A stretch of 64,000 bases of DNA from JAEYFP01 sp964579795 (GTDB lineage: Bacteria > Bacillota > Clostridia > Lachnospirales > Lachnospiraceae): assembly GCA_964579795.1 (NCBI GenBank), contig CAZOHM010000004.1:1-64000 (forward strand), in the 5' to 3' direction. Shown here piece by piece: positions 49,734-59,703 of this stretch. A program made the translations under genes and the position numbers. Each line of letters opens with the position of its first letter. Positions within the stretch are counted from its first letter, which is position 1. The notes beneath the pieces are model-generated. The model was given only the letters and a program-made list of their open reading frames with translations. It made no database searches and was not told the origin of the DNA.

Positions 49734-51119
49734 TTATAAATTACTCAAATATTCATCAATACCTTTGGCAGCAGCTTTACCAGCTCCCATTGCAAGAATC
49801 ACTGTCGCGGCACCGGTAACAGCATCTCCACCTGCAAACACACCTTCCTTTGAGGTCTTTCCAAACTCCTCATCAGCAACAATACACTTGTACTTATTTG
49901 TATCCAATCCTTTAGTTGTTGATGAAATCAATGGATTTGGAGATGTTCCAAGTGACATGATTACTGTATCCAGTTCCAATTCAAACTCTGAATTTTCTAC
50001 AACTACAGGCCTTCTTCTACCGGACTCATCAGGTGCACCAAGTTCCATTTTGACACACTTCATACCACGAACCCAGCCATTATCATCTACAAGAATCTCT
50101 GTTGGATTTGTCAAAAGATTAAATTTAATTCCTTCTTCTTTTGCATGATGTACTTCCTCAACTCTGGCAGGAAGTTCTTCTTCGCTGCGTCGATATACAA
50201 CTGTAACTTCTGCGCCAAGTCTGAGTGCTGTTCTTGCTGCATCCATTGCAACATTACCGCCGCCTACTACTGCAACCTTTTTACCAGGTTTGATTGGCGT
50301 ATCATATGCTTCATCAAAAGCCTTCATCAAGTTATTTCTTGTTAAATATTCATTTGCAGAAAATACACCATTTGCATTTTCACCCGGAATACCCATAAAC
50401 TTTGGAAGACCTGCTCCTGAACCGATAAAGACTGCCTGAAAGCCCTCTTCTTCCATCAATTCGTCAATCGTAGTTGATTTACCAATTACGACGTTCGTTT
50501 CGATTTTTACTCCAAGTGCCTTTACATTTTCAATTTCTTCTGCAACAACCTTCTTTTTTGGAAGACGGAATTCAGGAATTCCATATACAAGAACTCCTCC
50601 CGGTTCATGAAGTGCTTCAAAGATAGTAACATCATACCCTTTCTTTGCCAAATCTCCTGCACATGTCAGTCCAGCAGGTCCGGATCCGATAACAGCCACC
50701 TTATAAGGTTTTTTCTCGGATACGTTCTGTGGTTTCAAATGATTGTCTCTGGACCAGTCTGCAACAAATCGTTCCAATTTTCCGATAGAAATAGATTCTC
50801 CCTTTATTCCTCTGATACAACGTCCCTCACATTGGCTTTCCTGCGGGCACACACGTCCGCAAACAGCAGGTAATGCAGATGACTGCGCTATCACTTTACT
50901 TGCCTCAGCAAAATTTCCTTCCTTAACTTCATGAATAAAAGCAGGGATATTAATTGCAACTGGACATCCTTCTATACATTTTGCATTTTTGCAGTTAATA
51001 CATCTAGAAGCTTCTTCAACTGCCTCTGTTTCATTATAACCAAGACAAACCTCTTGAAAGTTTGTCGCTCTTTCCTTTGCATCCTGCTCTCTGACAGGTA
51101 CCTTTTTCAAAACATCCAT
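49734..51119 (-). CDS. nfnB: NfnB, large subunit of NADH-dependent ferredoxin:NADP+ oxidoreductase
   Basis: 461 residues. Two N-terminal cysteine sets hold [4Fe-4S] clusters (C40, C43, C48, C52 and C87, C91, C97, C101). FAD site VAVIGSGPAGLTCAGDLAKK, NADP site VAVVGGGNVAMDAARTALRL, and a C-terminal GVFAGGDAVTGAATVILAMG. It resembles the small subunit of glutamate synthase (GltD) and is often mislabelled so, but no gltB-type large subunit is present and its partner is NfnA. The Nfn complex bifurcates electrons between NADPH, ferredoxin and NAD+. It overlaps nfnA by 1 nt (taATGg). Confidence 0.88.
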   Translation of the reverse strand: MDVLKKVPVREQDAKERATNFQEVCLGYNETEAVEEASRCINCKNAKCIEGCPVAINIPAFIHEVKEGNFAEASKVIAQSSALPAVCGRVCPQESQCEGRCIRGIKGESISIGKLERFVADWSRDNHLKPQNVSEKKPYKVAVIGSGPAGLTCAGDLAKKGYDVTIFEALHEPGGVLVYGIPEFRLPKKKVVAEEIENVKALGVKIETNVVIGKSTTIDELMEEEGFQAVFIGSGAGLPKFMGIPGENANGVFSANEYLTRNNLMKAFDEAYDTPIKPGKKVAVVGGGNVAMDAARTALRLGAEVTVVYRRSEEELPARVEEVHHAKEEGIKFNLLTNPTEILVDDNGWVRGMKCVKMELGAPDESGRRRPVVVENSEFELELDTVIMSLGTSPNPLISSTTKGLDTNKYKCIVADEEFGKTSKEGVFAGGDAVTGAATVILAMGAGKAAAKGIDEYLSNL

Positions 51120-52009
51120 TACTTGTCACCTCCACAGTTTCCGCATCCACCGTGGTGGGTGTCTCCTTCTTTTGCTTTCAGTAAAGCACGTCCTTCTTCA
51201 GACTTATATAATTGCTGACGTTTCATTGCCTCTTCAAAATTCACAGCATGTCCATCAAATTCCGGTCCATCAACACATGCAAATTTCACTTTGCCGTCAA
51301 CAGTTACTCGACATGCACCACACATACCAGTGCCATCAACCATTATAGGATTCAGGCTGACAATCGTTGGAAGATTTAGCTCCTTTGTAAGCAGGCAAAC
51401 AAATTTCATCATAATCATTGGGCCAATCGCAACACACTGATCATAAATAATTTTCTGATTATTTACAAGATCTTTAATTACCTCTGTTACCATACCCTTT
51501 CTCTTATAGGATCCATCATCTGTTGTTACATATAAATTTCCCGCAACAGCTTCCATCTCCTTTTCAAGAATTAAAAGTTCCTTATTTTTAGCTCCTACTA
51601 TTACATCAGCCATAACACCGTGCTCATGAAGCCACTTAACTTGCGGATATACCGGTGCCGTACCAACACCACCTGCAACAAATAACAATTTCTTCTTTTT
51701 TAAGCTTTCCAAATCCTCATGTACAAACTCGGACGGTTGACCAAGTGGACCCGTAAAGTCTCTAAAACTGTCTCCTGCCTTAAGTTTTGACATTTTCTCA
51801 GTGGATGCGCCAACTGTTTGAAAAACGATCGTAATTGTTCCTACTTTTCTGTCATAATCACAAATTGTAAGTGGAATACGTTCTCCAATTTCATCCATCT
51901 TGACAATCACAAACTGTCCCGGTAAACATGACTTTGCTATTCTTTTTGCTTCAACATCCATCATGTAAATGTTTTCCGCAAGCATTTCAGCTTTTAAAAT
52001 TTTGTACAT
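51119..52009 (-). CDS. nfnA: NfnA, small FAD/[2Fe-2S] subunit of NADH-dependent ferredoxin:NADP+ oxidoreductase
   Basis: 296 residues from ATG at 52009 behind AGGAGG (a longer reading has no site). Ferredoxin-reductase-like FAD and NAD domains (RIPLTICDYD near 44-53; LFVAGGVGTAPVYPQ near 109-123). The C-terminal cluster motif has D225, C230, C233 and C245 (VDGTGMCGACRV); one Asp and three Cys is the ligand set reported for NfnA. It ends in CGNCGGDK. The length fits NfnA. PyrK or sulfide dehydrogenase beta would look similar, but the NfnB neighbour decides. Confidence 0.9.
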   Translation of the reverse strand: MYKILKAEMLAENIYMMDVEAKRIAKSCLPGQFVIVKMDEIGERIPLTICDYDRKVGTITIVFQTVGASTEKMSKLKAGDSFRDFTGPLGQPSEFVHEDLESLKKKKLLFVAGGVGTAPVYPQVKWLHEHGVMADVIVGAKNKELLILEKEMEAVAGNLYVTTDDGSYKRKGMVTEVIKDLVNNQKIIYDQCVAIGPMIMMKFVCLLTKELNLPTIVSLNPIMVDGTGMCGACRVTVDGKVKFACVDGPEFDGHAVNFEEAMKRQQLYKSEEGRALLKAKEGDTHHGGCGNCGGDK

Positions 52010-52073
52010 ATACCTACTCCTCCTGGGCTTTATCAATTTGTTTTTACTTTTCCATAATTGCAACCCATTTATT

Positions 52074-52102
52074 AATATAATTCATCAATACCAAAAAGGC
52101 AA
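52074..52102 (-). promoter_or_regulatory. Possible promoter for nfnAB
   Basis: On the minus strand TTGCCT (52097-52102) and TATATT (52074-52079) are 17 nt apart, about 65 nt upstream of nfnA. There is no clear terminator for the gene before it. Confidence 0.45.
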
Positions 52103-52108
52103 TCACTT

Positions 52109-53557
52109 TTAATAAAGAACCGAAAATTCATAATCTCCTTTTACAATATTGATATTTGCTTTATATAATTCACCTGTTCTGACATCAACAGCAAAAATAC
52201 GATCTGTCTTTTCTTTTTTTCCATTTTTAGATTGATATTCATCAACCAGATAATAATTTCGACTGCCAGCACCATATGCAGCAGTGCAAATATACTCATT
52301 TGAATCCGTTGTATCACCTTTCGTCAGTAAAAAGAACTTTATCGCAGCTTCCGCAGTTGCTTTATCTACTATTGTAGCAATTTGCAGATTATAGTTTCCC
52401 TGAACAATTTTACTGACAACACCATCCTTACTAATATTGGCAAAGCAAAACTGACTTTGTCCAAGTGGCATGGCAATTGGCAGACTATATATTTCCGAGT
52501 CTGTTGTCGGGCTTGTTCCGTCTGTTGTATAGTATACAATTCCCTCTTCCGGCTCTTCTATTTTTATCAAAACAGGCGAGTCATATTTCCCGCTTTTTGT
52601 CAAAAGTACAGGTTCATTAGGAATCTTGTACTCAATTGTATAAGTTTTTTGAATGCATTCACTCATAATTCCTTTTTCATTTACATATATAGCCGATACA
52701 ATTGTTGTTCCTTCCTCAAGAAACAATGCGGATGTATATTTCACGGAGTTTTCATCAGGAATAGAACCATCCAATGAATAATACACGGTTCCATTTCCAT
52801 TTGCCATAATTCTTAATGTTTCCGGTTCATAATACGTTCCCTCTTCCAAACTAAACTCCGGTGGCACAGACACATACGCATTAAATTTCGTCATGATTGA
52901 TGTGTCGCCGCTCTCACTAATCAGCTTTCCAATTGCAAGATTATCATTCTTAGCCTCATAATCTGCAACAAGACGCTCATAAATATCCATATCTCTTGGA
53001 AACTGATCAATGATCTCCATTAAAACAGCAATTGACTCATCATATTTTTCAAGAGCAAAATATCCATCAGACAGAAGCAGTTTTGTTTTTTCTTCATCCT
53101 GTTTTAAAGAAATCGCATGTTTCGTTGTATTAATTGAAGCATCATATGCTCCATTTTCAAACTCACGAAGTGCCTTTTCATACTGGAAATCGTAAGAATA
53201 ATATTGATTAAAGCTTGTAACTGCCAATCCAATCAATACCGTGATAATGATTCCTGTACAACATATCAGAATCATCTTCTTAACGGATCTATGCTTTCTT
53301 TTTTGGACTGTTGCAGAAACTGGTATCGGTCTGATACCTGTTGAATCCATATCTGTCGTTGATTTTAATTGTACCTCTTCAGCTGTACTGGCACCTGAAA
53401 GCTCTTCTGCCACTCCTGAAAGTGTCACATTGATTCGTTCTTCTATTTCCGGCTCAAAATCAGGAACAATCCGAATCTCTTCTCCACAGTTTTCACAGTA
53501 TAGATGGCCTTCTTTCAGTTCTGTATTGCATTTTGGACATACCATATGTTCACTCAT
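52109..53557 (-). CDS. Zinc-ribbon, TPR and chitobiase-like (CHB_HEX_C) domain membrane protein
   Basis: 482 residues. Zinc ribbon (CPKCNTELKEGHLYCENCGE, residues 7-26); an acidic disordered region; one membrane helix (about 93-113); then extracytoplasmic TPR-like helices (120-205), and two repeats of a chitobiase C-terminal-like Ig fold (VYYSLDGSIPDENS near 260 and VYYTTDGTSPTTDS near 340, each followed by a beta-rich end). A last part of about 90 residues (YGAGSRNYYLVDEYQSK) is like a lipoprotein beta domain. This mixed form is common in Lachnospiraceae; function unknown. It follows folD by 18 nt. Confidence 0.8.
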   Translation of the reverse strand: MSEHMVCPKCNTELKEGHLYCENCGEEIRIVPDFEPEIEERINVTLSGVAEELSGASTAEEVQLKSTTDMDSTGIRPIPVSATVQKRKHRSVKKMILICCTGIIITVLIGLAVTSFNQYYSYDFQYEKALREFENGAYDASINTTKHAISLKQDEEKTKLLLSDGYFALEKYDESIAVLMEIIDQFPRDMDIYERLVADYEAKNDNLAIGKLISESGDTSIMTKFNAYVSVPPEFSLEEGTYYEPETLRIMANGNGTVYYSLDGSIPDENSVKYTSALFLEEGTTIVSAIYVNEKGIMSECIQKTYTIEYKIPNEPVLLTKSGKYDSPVLIKIEEPEEGIVYYTTDGTSPTTDSEIYSLPIAMPLGQSQFCFANISKDGVVSKIVQGNYNLQIATIVDKATAEAAIKFFLLTKGDTTDSNEYICTAAYGAGSRNYYLVDEYQSKNGKKEKTDRIFAVDVRTGELYKANINIVKGDYEFSVLY

Positions 53558-53575
53558 CCCTGTAATATGAAATTT

Positions 53576-54412
53576 CTATTTCATAGCCTCTACACAATTA
53601 TGCATCAGCATTGCAATTGTCATTGGACCAACTCCACCCGGTACTGGAGTTATAGCACTGCATTTACTTTCTACTTCAGTAAAATCCACATCTCCACACA
53701 ACTTTCCGTTTTCCATACGATGAATTCCAACATCAATTACTACAGCACCATCCTTGATATAATCCTTCGTAATCATTTTCGGTTTTCCAACAGCAACAAC
53801 AAGAATATCCGCACGTTTACAAATTTCCTGCAGATTTTTCGTTCTGGAATGTGCGATTGTAACTGTACCATTTTCACGAAGCAATAATAACGCCATTGGT
53901 TTTCCAACTATGTTGCTTCTTCCCACAACTACACATTCTTTTCCTGAAATTTCTATGTCCGAATATTTCAAAAGTTTTATAATACCAGCCGGTGTACAGG
54001 ACACAAAGCCCTTTTCTCCAATACATAATGCACCGACAGACATCGGATGAAATCCATCTACATCCTTTAGGGGACTAATTCGCCTAATGACAGTATCTTC
54101 ATCAATCTGTTTCGGAACAGGAAGCTGTACTAATATTCCCGTTACTTTCTCATCCTCATTCAGCTTATCAATCAGATTCAGCAATTCTTCCTGACTTGTA
54201 TCTTCTGGAAGTTCATATGCCAATGAATGAATACCGATATATTCACAAGCTTTCTTTTTATTATTTACATAAACACTGGATGCGGGATCATTTCCCACCT
54301 GAACAACTGCCAATGTAGCTTGTTTTCCCTGTTGCATTTTTTCCTGAACAGACTGCTTCAGCTCATCTTTAATTTTCTGTGAAATCATTTTTCCATCAAT
54401 TAGTTTTGTCAT
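53576..54412 (-). CDS. folD: Methylene-THF dehydrogenase / methenyl-THF cyclohydrolase
   Basis: 278 residues. FolD interconverts 5,10-methylene-, methenyl- and 10-formyl-THF with NADP. Seen: SSVYVNNKKKACEYIGI (about 44-60, with the conserved Tyr and Lys), GILVQLPVPKQI, VVVGRSNIVGKPMALLLL (NADP site) and the C-terminal PGGVGPMTIAMLMHN. It lies 18 nt after fhs; both form one one-carbon unit. Confidence 0.96.
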   Translation of the reverse strand: MTKLIDGKMISQKIKDELKQSVQEKMQQGKQATLAVVQVGNDPASSVYVNNKKKACEYIGIHSLAYELPEDTSQEELLNLIDKLNEDEKVTGILVQLPVPKQIDEDTVIRRISPLKDVDGFHPMSVGALCIGEKGFVSCTPAGIIKLLKYSDIEISGKECVVVGRSNIVGKPMALLLLRENGTVTIAHSRTKNLQEICKRADILVVAVGKPKMITKDYIKDGAVVIDVGIHRMENGKLCGDVDFTEVESKCSAITPVPGGVGPMTIAMLMHNCVEAMK

Positions 54413-54430
54413 AACTTTTCTACCCTTCCA

Positions 54431-56104
54431 CTAAAACAATCCAATTATTTTTCCGGTTTTCTCATCAACATCAATTCCATATGCTGCAGGCACTTTTGGT
54501 AATCCCGGCATAGTCATAATATTACCCGTAATTGCAACAATAAAACCAGCTCCTGCTGATACATATAGTTCTCTGATTGTCATTTCAAATCCACTTGGTC
54601 TTCCAAGAAGCTTCGGATTGTCTGACAACGAATACTGTGTTTTTGCCATACAGATTGGCAGCTCATTAAACCCAAGCCTTGTCAACCTTTCTATCTCGGC
54701 CTGTGCTGCAGCTGAATAACTGACTGATGCTGCACCATATATTTCTTTTGCAATTTTCTCAATCTTTTCTTTAATAGATAATTGTAACTCATATATCGGT
54801 TGAAAATGACTTTCCTTATGCTTTAGGGTATCCATAACCTTCTTTGCCAGTTCTAAACCACCTGCACCACCAAGCTCCCATACTCTTGATAATGCAAACT
54901 CGCAATGACGTTCCTTACAGAATTGTTCAATATAATCCAGTTCTGCTGCAGTGTCTGAAACAAATGAATTGAGTGTTACTACAACCGGCACGCCAAATCT
55001 CTGCAAATTTTCTATATGTTTCTCTAAATTAACAATACCGGCCTTTAATGCCTGCATGTTTTCACTTCCAAGATCATCTTTTGACACGCCTCCATTGTAT
55101 TTAAGCGCTCGTACAGTAGCGACAAGCACAACTGCATCCGGTTTCAATCCAGCCATTCTGCATTTGATATCAAAAAACTTTTCAGCTCCAAGATCCGCAC
55201 CAAATCCAGCTTCTGTAATTACGTAGTCTGCCATTTTCAAAGCCGCCTTCGTCGCACGGACACTGTTGCAACCATGAGCTATATTGGCAAACGGTCCTCC
55301 ATGTACAAGAACAGGCGTATGCTCCAGTGTTTGAACAAGATTAGGTTTCATGGCATCTTTTAAAAGTGCAGTCATCGCTCCAACTGCATGCACATCCTTG
55401 GCAGTAACCGGCTGGCCATCCAAATCATATGCCACAACCATTCTAGAAAGTCTCTTCTTTAAGTCACTAATATTCTCTGCAAGACATAATACAGCCATAA
55501 TTTCAGAAGCAACTGTTATGATAAAATGATCTTCTCTAACAAATCCATCTGTTTTTGCACCAAGTCCAACAACAATATTTCTCAAAACCCGGTCATTCAT
55601 ATCTTCACAGCGCTTCCATACAATACTCCTTGTATCTATTCTGCATGCATTACCCTGTTGAATATGATTGTCCAAAAGTGCTGCTAATAGATTATTAGCT
55701 GATGTAATCGCATGAAAATCTCCTGTAAAATGCAGATTCAATTCCTCCATTGGTACAACCTGTGCATATCCTCCTCCAGCTGCACCACCCTTCATTCCAA
55801 AACAAGGACCAAGAGATGGTTCTCGTAAAGCAAGTATTGCCTTCTCTCCTATTTTAGCAAATGCCTGAGCAAGTCCAATACTAGTTGTTGTCTTTCCTTC
55901 TCCTGCAGGTGTTGGATTGACTGCTGTAACCAGAATCAGCTTTCCGTCTGCCCTATTCTGCAATTTATCAAGATATTCTTCTGATAGCTTTGCCTTATAT
56001 TTTCCATACAGTTCTAAATCATCTTCTTGTAAACCAATGTTTTCTGCGATTTCTTTAATTGGAAGTAATACTGCCTCCTGTGCTATCTGAATATCAGTTT
56101 TCAT
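54431..56104 (-). CDS. fhs: Formate-tetrahydrofolate ligase
   Basis: 557 residues, the normal clostridial length. The ATP site reads TPAGEGKTTTSIGLAQAF near 65-82; further family blocks are REPSLGPCFGMKGGAAGGGY and the C-terminal GNIMTMPGLPKVPAAYGIDV. It makes 10-formyl-THF from formate, THF and ATP, for purine synthesis or as part of an acetogenic methyl branch. No other acetogenesis genes lie here, so a role in biosynthesis is the safer reading. It lies 18 nt after ftsK. Confidence 0.97.
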   Translation of the reverse strand: MKTDIQIAQEAVLLPIKEIAENIGLQEDDLELYGKYKAKLSEEYLDKLQNRADGKLILVTAVNPTPAGEGKTTTSIGLAQAFAKIGEKAILALREPSLGPCFGMKGGAAGGGYAQVVPMEELNLHFTGDFHAITSANNLLAALLDNHIQQGNACRIDTRSIVWKRCEDMNDRVLRNIVVGLGAKTDGFVREDHFIITVASEIMAVLCLAENISDLKKRLSRMVVAYDLDGQPVTAKDVHAVGAMTALLKDAMKPNLVQTLEHTPVLVHGGPFANIAHGCNSVRATKAALKMADYVITEAGFGADLGAEKFFDIKCRMAGLKPDAVVLVATVRALKYNGGVSKDDLGSENMQALKAGIVNLEKHIENLQRFGVPVVVTLNSFVSDTAAELDYIEQFCKERHCEFALSRVWELGGAGGLELAKKVMDTLKHKESHFQPIYELQLSIKEKIEKIAKEIYGAASVSYSAAAQAEIERLTRLGFNELPICMAKTQYSLSDNPKLLGRPSGFEMTIRELYVSAGAGFIVAITGNIMTMPGLPKVPAAYGIDVDEKTGKIIGLF

Positions 56105-56122
56105 TTGCCCACCTCATTTTTT

Positions 56123-58726
56123 TTATAAAGATTCTTCTATAAATGCCTCAAACTGTTCTTGACTCATTAAGATTTTGCGTGGCTTTGTTCCTTCTTCTTC
56201 ACCAACAATACCTGCATCTGCTAGCTGATCCATAATTCTTGCTGCTCTGTTGAACCCAATCTTAAATACTCTTTGCAGCATGCCAATGGAAGCTTTATCC
56301 TTTTCAATAATAAACTTTGCCGCATCAACAAAGTATTGGTCTCTATCAGAGCCCTGATCAGTATCCATAGCAGATGCCGTCTCTGTAGAAGCAATTTTTT
56401 CTTCAATTTCTGTACTGTATACATGTCCCTGCGAATTTTTCTTCAGGAATTCAACAATATCCGATACCTCTTGATCTGATACAAAAGCACCTTGTAATCT
56501 TGCCGGCTTTGCATAACCCTGCGGATAGAAAAGCATATCACCTTTTCCTAACAGTTTTTCTGCGCCACCATTATCTAAAATCGTTCTGGAGTCAACCGCA
56601 CTGGACACACTAAATGCAATTCTGCTTGGCATATTTGCCTTTATTAATCCGGTAATTACATCTACTGACGGTCTTTGTGTAGCAATAATCAAATGAATTC
56701 CTGCTGCTCTTGCAAGCTGCGCCAATCGGCAAATTGATTCTTCAACTTCTTTGGCAGCAACCATCATTAAATCAGCTAACTCATCTACAATAATTACAAC
56801 CTGCGGCAGTTTTTTTGGTCTCTCTTCCTCTGCAACATCATTAAAGGCTGTCTCAACTTTCTTATTATACCCCTTTAGATCCCTGACACCAAACTCTGCA
56901 AATCTGTTATATCTGTCAGTCATTTCACTGACTCCCCAGTGAAGTGCTGCCGCTGCCTTTTTTGGATCTGTTACAACAGGAACCATTAGATGCGGAATTC
57001 CGTTATATACACTTAACTCCACAACTTTTGGATCAATCATAATCAGTTTCACATCATCCGGATGAGCCTTATATAAAATGCTCATTATTAATGTATTAAT
57101 ACAAACAGACTTTCCTGAACCTGTTGCACCGGCAATTAGCAAATGTGGCATTTTTGCTATATCTGTTACAACAGTTTGTCCACCAATATCTTTACCAACT
57201 GCGAAGCTTATCTTTGATTGCGCTTTTTCAAACTCAGGACTTTCAATCAAGTCCCGAAATACAACTGTGCTGTTCTCTTTATTCGGTATTTCAATTCCAA
57301 CTGCTGCTTTACCCGGAATTGGTGCTTCTATTCTTATATCAGTAGCAGCCATATTCAACTTGATATCATCTGTCAACCCTACAATTTTATTGACTTTAAC
57401 CCCCTGCTCCGGCTGCATCTCATATCTTGTAACTGTAGGTCCCTGACTGATATCAGTTATTGTCACATGTACGCCAAAATTATTAAGTGTTTGTTGTAAT
57501 TTAGCTGCATTTTCCTTTAATTGCTTTGTCGAATCAACATTGGCTTTAGACGAACCCTTTTGTAATAGCTTAATTGGTGGAAATTTATAGATTCCATGAT
57601 AGCCCGCTTCTGAATGTATACTATTATGCATTTCACTTTTTTTAGGAACTGCCACAGCTGTACGTTCTTTTGCATCTGTCTCCTGTGTCATTTTCACGGC
57701 AGTCTTTTTGGAAGCTTGCTGTACCGGTCTTGCACCATCTCCAAAAAGTGGTATGCCCTCACTAAATGCAATCCTTTCAGATGCCTTCACCATCGTATCT
57801 GTCTGTTCAATCAGCTTGTCCTCTAAGTCAGGAATCGGATCTTCATTCGGCAATTCCTCATTAACAGAAATATTATGTGCAGTTCTGATAGTGACATGCT
57901 CAAAATCAATTTCCGGCAGCTCACCTTCCATCGTAATTTCATGTATATCATCCGTCTTCTTATTCTTTTTAGACAATCTGGTATCCGCCATAACTCCGGA
58001 AACCTTCTTTTCACTTCGTAAAATACGCTCTTCGTGTTCTGCTTCATCCATCCTTTTTCGTTCGTCACGAAGTCTCTTTTGCTCCTCAAATCGAAGTTCT
58101 CTCTCTCTTTCCCGCTCTTCACGCAACTCTCTTCTTCTTGCTGCGTCATCACGTGCACTGTTATATATTGTTGTACTACCCTTTTTCACACCATTAAAAA
58201 AAGATTTCTCTGTAATTAACACAACCGAAACAACTGTAAGTACAATCATCACAATATATGTTCCAACAATTCCAATACATTTACATAACATAAAAGACAG
58301 TGCGCCACCGAAAAACCCACCGCCTTTTTTTTCTGTACTGGACAGCACATAATATCCTCCAATATTATCTACCACCGCATCTTTGCAAAAAAGAAGCTGT
58401 GAAAATGCACATAATAGTAAAATCAGTACAATTGCTGCACTGATTTTAACAACTGCAACTGGTGCTCCTCGATTCGACAAATAAAACGCTGATGCCAGAA
58501 ACAAAACTATCGGTACAATATAGGATACAATTCCAAATAAACCAAACATAACACTGCTGACAACTTGTCCAAAACTGCCAATTAAATTTAGATTACTAAG
58601 AAATAACAGTACTGCTGTTGCAAGTACTAAAAGAAGTACAACCTCATCATATAATCCATTATTCTGTGGCTTTACATTCTTTTTTTTTGCAGACCCTCGT
58701 TTTCTGCCTTTTGACCCCGTAGACAT
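56123..58726 (-). CDS. ftsK: DNA translocase FtsK/SpoIIIE
   Basis: 867 residues from ATG at 58726 (GGAGGG 6 nt upstream; another ATG lies within that site). Four N-terminal membrane helices (about 30-180); a long charged linker (200-420) with an RREREREREL-like run; then the motor with Walker A AGATGSGKSVCINTLIMSIL near 540, Walker B VVIIVDELADLMMV and an ATQRPSVDVITG segment; and a C-terminal gamma winged helix (DAAKFIIEKDKASIGMLQRV). It pumps DNA through the division or sporulation septum. In this lineage one gene may serve as both FtsK and SpoIIIE. Confidence 0.95.
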   Translation of the reverse strand: MSTGSKGRKRGSAKKKNVKPQNNGLYDEVVLLLVLATAVLLFLSNLNLIGSFGQVVSSVMFGLFGIVSYIVPIVLFLASAFYLSNRGAPVAVVKISAAIVLILLLCAFSQLLFCKDAVVDNIGGYYVLSSTEKKGGGFFGGALSFMLCKCIGIVGTYIVMIVLTVVSVVLITEKSFFNGVKKGSTTIYNSARDDAARRRELREERERERELRFEEQKRLRDERKRMDEAEHEERILRSEKKVSGVMADTRLSKKNKKTDDIHEITMEGELPEIDFEHVTIRTAHNISVNEELPNEDPIPDLEDKLIEQTDTMVKASERIAFSEGIPLFGDGARPVQQASKKTAVKMTQETDAKERTAVAVPKKSEMHNSIHSEAGYHGIYKFPPIKLLQKGSSKANVDSTKQLKENAAKLQQTLNNFGVHVTITDISQGPTVTRYEMQPEQGVKVNKIVGLTDDIKLNMAATDIRIEAPIPGKAAVGIEIPNKENSTVVFRDLIESPEFEKAQSKISFAVGKDIGGQTVVTDIAKMPHLLIAGATGSGKSVCINTLIMSILYKAHPDDVKLIMIDPKVVELSVYNGIPHLMVPVVTDPKKAAAALHWGVSEMTDRYNRFAEFGVRDLKGYNKKVETAFNDVAEEERPKKLPQVVIIVDELADLMMVAAKEVEESICRLAQLARAAGIHLIIATQRPSVDVITGLIKANMPSRIAFSVSSAVDSRTILDNGGAEKLLGKGDMLFYPQGYAKPARLQGAFVSDQEVSDIVEFLKKNSQGHVYSTEIEEKIASTETASAMDTDQGSDRDQYFVDAAKFIIEKDKASIGMLQRVFKIGFNRAARIMDQLADAGIVGEEEGTKPRKILMSQEQFEAFIEESL

Positions 58727-58788
58727 GCTCATCCCTCCATATGTATACTGTAATAACAAAAGATGCCCCTTTTACATCTTCTATTAAT

Positions 58789-59667
58789 TTATAGTAGAAT
58801 CAAATATGCAATAACTGATACTGCACCAATTCCCATACAATAAAATGCAAAAAACTTAAAATATCTATTCTGCACTATTTTAATCATAATTCGAACAGCA
58901 GCATAACCAACTGCTGCAGCAAAAATCATCCCAATAATATAGGAAATCAATTCTCCGGATTCTAATTGAATTTCACCAAAATCCTTTAATTCAAGCACCA
59001 TAGCACCGAGAATTGCCGGCATAGACATAATAAATGAATACTTAACTGCAAATCTTCTGTCAAATCCACACAAAAGACATGCTGTTATTGTAGTTCCGGA
59101 TCTGGACAGACCAGGAAGTGTTGCGATTCCCTGTGCCGTACCAATGGCGAACGCATCTCCATAATTGGCATCCTTAGGTTTCTTTCTGCCATCCTCAAGA
59201 AAATCCGATATCAAGAGAATAATTCCTGTTCCAAGAAGACAGATTCCGGGCACAAGCAGCGTTGTACTAGCTCCCTCAATCATATCTTTCATCAAATATC
59301 CAAGAATACCGGTAGGAATAGTTGAAATAAGAAGCATAATTACAAATTTTCGATATGACGTACTGGCAAGTACTCTGTAAGGCTGTTTATGACTGGAAAA
59401 CAAATTACGAAACGCCAAGCCAATGTTAACAAAAAAATCTCTTACTATTAAGAAAAAATCTACAATCAATTTTATAATATCACGATACATTACGGCAAAA
59501 ACAGCAATTAATGTTGCAACATGAAGTAACACATCAAACAGAAGTCCTGTATCTGTATCTACCCCCAACAAATTTTTCATAATCGCAAGATGACCAGAAC
59601 TGCTTACCGGCAGAAATTCTGTCAGTCCTTGTACGATTCCCATAATAATTGCCTGTAAGATAGACAT
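58789..59667 (-). CDS. uppP: Undecaprenyl-diphosphate phosphatase
   Basis: 292 residues, about eight membrane helices. Active-site blocks GLTEFLPVSSSGHLAI (residues 15-30) and GLSRSGTTITACL (near 180) are intact. UppP (BacA) recycles the lipid carrier for cell-wall synthesis and confers basal bacitracin tolerance. GAGGAGG precedes the ATG. It is the first gene behind a good promoter and begins the unit uppP-ftsK-fhs-folD. Confidence 0.95.
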   Translation of the reverse strand: MSILQAIIMGIVQGLTEFLPVSSSGHLAIMKNLLGVDTDTGLLFDVLLHVATLIAVFAVMYRDIIKLIVDFFLIVRDFFVNIGLAFRNLFSSHKQPYRVLASTSYRKFVIMLLISTIPTGILGYLMKDMIEGASTTLLVPGICLLGTGIILLISDFLEDGRKKPKDANYGDAFAIGTAQGIATLPGLSRSGTTITACLLCGFDRRFAVKYSFIMSMPAILGAMVLELKDFGEIQLESGELISYIIGMIFAAAVGYAAVRIMIKIVQNRYFKFFAFYCMGIGAVSVIAYLILL

Positions 59668-59703
59668 AGCGTTCCTCCTCTTTTCCCACGGCTTACAGCG
59701 TAC

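Noticed and set aside
49734..51119. Calling this gltD (glutamate synthase small subunit)
   Set aside because: There is no large glutamate synthase subunit, and the 1-nt overlapping partner has NfnA features.
57708..58352. Plus-strand frame of 214 codons
   Set aside because: It is the antisense of the charged ftsK linker; the Ser/Leu-rich composition follows from the complement of Glu/Arg codons.
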